The position numbers and the translations under genes were made by a program. A stretch of DNA of 64,000 nucleotides from an uncultured Flavobacteriaceae bacterium (GTDB taxonomy: Bacteria; Bacteroidota; Bacteroidia; Flavobacteriales; Flavobacteriaceae): the NCBI GenBank assembly GCA_905381055.1, contig CAJPUR010000012.1, positions 1-64,000 on the forward strand, given 5' to 3'. The notes under the pieces were generated by a model. It did not search any database, was not told the origin of the DNA, and was given only the letters and a program-made list of their open reading frames with translations. The first letter of the stretch is position 1; the number at the start of each line of letters is the position of its first letter. This document shows positions 62,604-64,000 of this stretch, piece by piece.

Positions 62604-63626
62604 TTTTTTATTATTTAGCCATCTTATATATTTTTTTCTGTAAAAATTGTGAGTGCTTAATTTAACAGAGAAATTATGATATCCAGGTTTTTCTGGATTT
62701 GCCACAAAATATAAATAATTATGCATCATAGGATTAAGAACAGCATCAATTGATGAGATATCAGGCATGCATATTGGCCCAGGGGGAATACCCTTAAATT
62801 TATAAGTATTATATTTTGAATTAATTTTCAAATCCTTAAATAAAACTCTTCTGATTATTGTATCGAAATTTCTATTTTTAATTTTTATTGAAAAAACTAC
62901 TGTTGGGTCAGCTTGAAGCTTCATATTCCTTTTGAGTCTATTCAAGTACACTCCAGCAATTATGGGTTTTTCCTCAGTTTTATTTGTTTCTTTTTGAATA
63001 ATTGAAGCTAAAATTGAAATTTGAATTTTAGATAACTTAATTTGATTAGCTTTCTCAGTTCTTGATTTATTCCAGAATTTTTTGTGTTCAACTAGCATTC
63101 TATTTCGAAATTCATTTGCTGTTGTATTCCAATAAAACTCATAAGAGTTAGGAATATACATAGAGATTGCATTATTAGAATTAAAATTATTTTTTTCTAA
63201 AAAGGTTGAATCTCTGAAAGATTGAATTAAATCCAAACTATCTGATTCAATTTGAACTGAAATTCTACCAGCTAAATCCTCTAATGTCTCTTGATTATTA
63301 AAAGTTAAATCTATAGGCAAACTTTTAGATCTTAATACATTAATTATTTGATTGTTACTTGATCCTTTTAATATTTTGTATTTCCCATGTTTTATTGTGC
63401 TAGGATAACCTTTTAGTTTTGCCACAAGAACAAAAGTTTTAGTAGATTTCAGTATTGGTTTTAGTGAAAGAATTAAATCTTCGAATGAAAATTTATTAGG
63501 TATGAACAAATCAATCTCTTTTTCATCAAATGATGTATTTTTTTGATTAATAATTAAATAAAAAAATAATAGAATAAACAGAGAAAATAAGGTAATTAAA
63601 AAATAAAAGTTTTTTTTCCTAATCAT
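62592..63626 (-). CDS. mltG: Endolytic murein transglycosylase
   Basis: YceG/MltG family lytic enzyme thought to terminate nascent glycan strands. One N-terminal transmembrane segment (about 8-26), then a LysM-like subdomain and the YceG domain. The catalytic glutamate is E213 in ILASIIQKETNK, and MKLQADPTVVFSI and FKGIPPGPICMP are the other family motifs. Length 344 aa. It overlaps the end of the GNAT gene by 8 nt. Confidence 0.95.
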   Translation of the reverse strand: MIRKKNFYFLITLFSLFILLFFYLIINQKNTSFDEKEIDLFIPNKFSFEDLILSLKPILKSTKTFVLVAKLKGYPSTIKHGKYKILKGSSNNQIINVLRSKSLPIDLTFNNQETLEDLAGRISVQIESDSLDLIQSFRDSTFLEKNNFNSNNAISMYIPNSYEFYWNTTANEFRNRMLVEHKKFWNKSRTEKANQIKLSKIQISILASIIQKETNKTEEKPIIAGVYLNRLKRNMKLQADPTVVFSIKIKNRNFDTIIRRVLFKDLKINSKYNTYKFKGIPPGPICMPDISSIDAVLNPMMHNYLYFVANPEKPGYHNFSVKLSTHNFYRKKYIRWLNNKKLYR

Positions 63627-64000
63627 TCAAAATTTTTTGAAATATTAATTCATTATTAAATTTGTTATTATAAAAATTCCAGTCTTTTTTTAGACCGACC
63701 TTTTCATATCCTAATGATTTAAACAATCTAATGGATATTAAATTTTCCTCACATATATTCACATATATTTGATGCACATCTAGTTTTTTTTTTATCCATT
63801 TTTCAATAAGAATCAATGCATTTTTACCCGCACCTAAATTTCTATATTTCTCGTCAATTATAATACCTAAAGCTAATCTTTTATTTTCTGGACTGAAATC
63901 GAAAAGATCAATTAATCCGATTCTATTAAATTCATCAGAAAAAATAACCATTCTTAGCTGTTTAACTTCAAAAATATCTCTGTTAGAATTAAGAATATAT
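63619..64000 (-). CDS. GNAT family N-acetyltransferase (5' end outside window)
   Basis: Acetyltransferase of the RimJ/SpeG-like GNAT group. The acetyl-CoA-binding motif A is IIDEKYRNLGAGKNAL, and motif B includes NICEENLISIRLFKSLGYEK. The frame continues without stop from the ATG at 63951 to the window edge, encoding SNRDIFEVKQLR just before it, so that ATG is internal and the true start is outside. Substrate unknown; small molecules or protein N-termini are both possible. It overlaps mltG and probably shares its transcript. Confidence 0.88.
   Translation of the reverse strand, partial: YILNSNRDIFEVKQLRMVIFSDEFNRIGLIDLFDFSPENKRLALGIIIDEKYRNLGAGKNALILIEKWIKKKLDVHQIYVNICEENLISIRLFKSLGYEKVGLKKDWNFYNNKFNNELIFQKILND

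Noticed and set aside
1-64000. CRISPR array, toxin-antitoxin, restriction-modification or other defence system
   Set aside because: No regularly spaced repeats, no Cas-like proteins and no small paired genes were seen; nearly every base is covered by identifiable core genes.

Overview
The window is a gene-dense, strongly AT-rich stretch (roughly three quarters A+T by eye) of a Bacteroidota chromosome, most likely a member of the Flavobacteriaceae with a compact, possibly marine genome. The evidence is the set of flavobacterial marker families (DUF3822, DUF4835, the Bacteroidota-type omega subunit, an RprXY-like two-component pair, the UMF1-type MFS protein), bifunctional ThrA followed by ThrB and ThrC, the absence of visible Shine-Dalgarno sequences, and repeated TAnnTTTG -7 promoter elements, which are the Bacteroidota consensus. 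Intergenic gaps are mostly below 100 bp, and convergent genes often overlap at their tails.

Layout. 1-2.3 kb: the 3' part of a GH95 alpha-fucosidase-type gene and tRNA-Ser(GCU). 2.4-11.8 kb: a PgpH-like HD phosphodiesterase, an NlpC/P60 peptidase, a TPR protein, gyrA and divergent clpC. 11.8-16.8 kb: the threonine operon thrABC behind a 276-nt leader with a promoter, a 25-codon leader ORF and competing hairpins. 16.8-24.7 kb: M24 peptidase, gcvT, an NAD-dependent epimerase-like protein, yebC, a RecD-like helicase, a pilin-like hypothetical, DUF3822, rsmD and, antisense, the RNase P RNA gene rnpB. 24.7-33.3 kb: dnaX; then on the minus strand pyrR-pyrB-(small unknown)-rnz and pdxH-sixA-ppk1-ppx. 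33.4-38.8 kb: rpsA, cmk, lon. 39-44.6 kb: smpB, an MFS transporter, two tandem msrB genes, lpdA, aroQ, xerD. 44.6-54.3 kb: a two-component pair and the run bamD-rpoZ-coaBC-DUF4835-recN-fabI-YbbR-coaE. 54.4-58.7 kb: prmC-ligA-unknown-dapA. 58.8-64 kb: ribD, a thioesterase, dnaA, an RsmI-like methyltransferase, mltG and a truncated GNAT gene.

Functionally this is core housekeeping: replication and repair (gyrA, dnaA, dnaX, ligA, recN, xerD), translation and RNA processing (rpsA, rsmD, rnpB, rnz, smpB, prmC), proteostasis (clpC, lon), threonine, lysine, CoA, pyrimidine and riboflavin biosynthesis, polyphosphate metabolism and envelope assembly. I saw no CRISPR array, prophage, insertion sequence, toxin-antitoxin or defence island, and no obviously new multi-gene system. 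The observations most worth checking are the putative attenuator in front of thrABC, the end of the rsmD coding sequence lying inside antisense rnpB, the Lys-rich N-terminal extension and long leader of ribosomal protein S1, a possibly leaderless bamD mRNA, and a likely non-AUG start for ribD.
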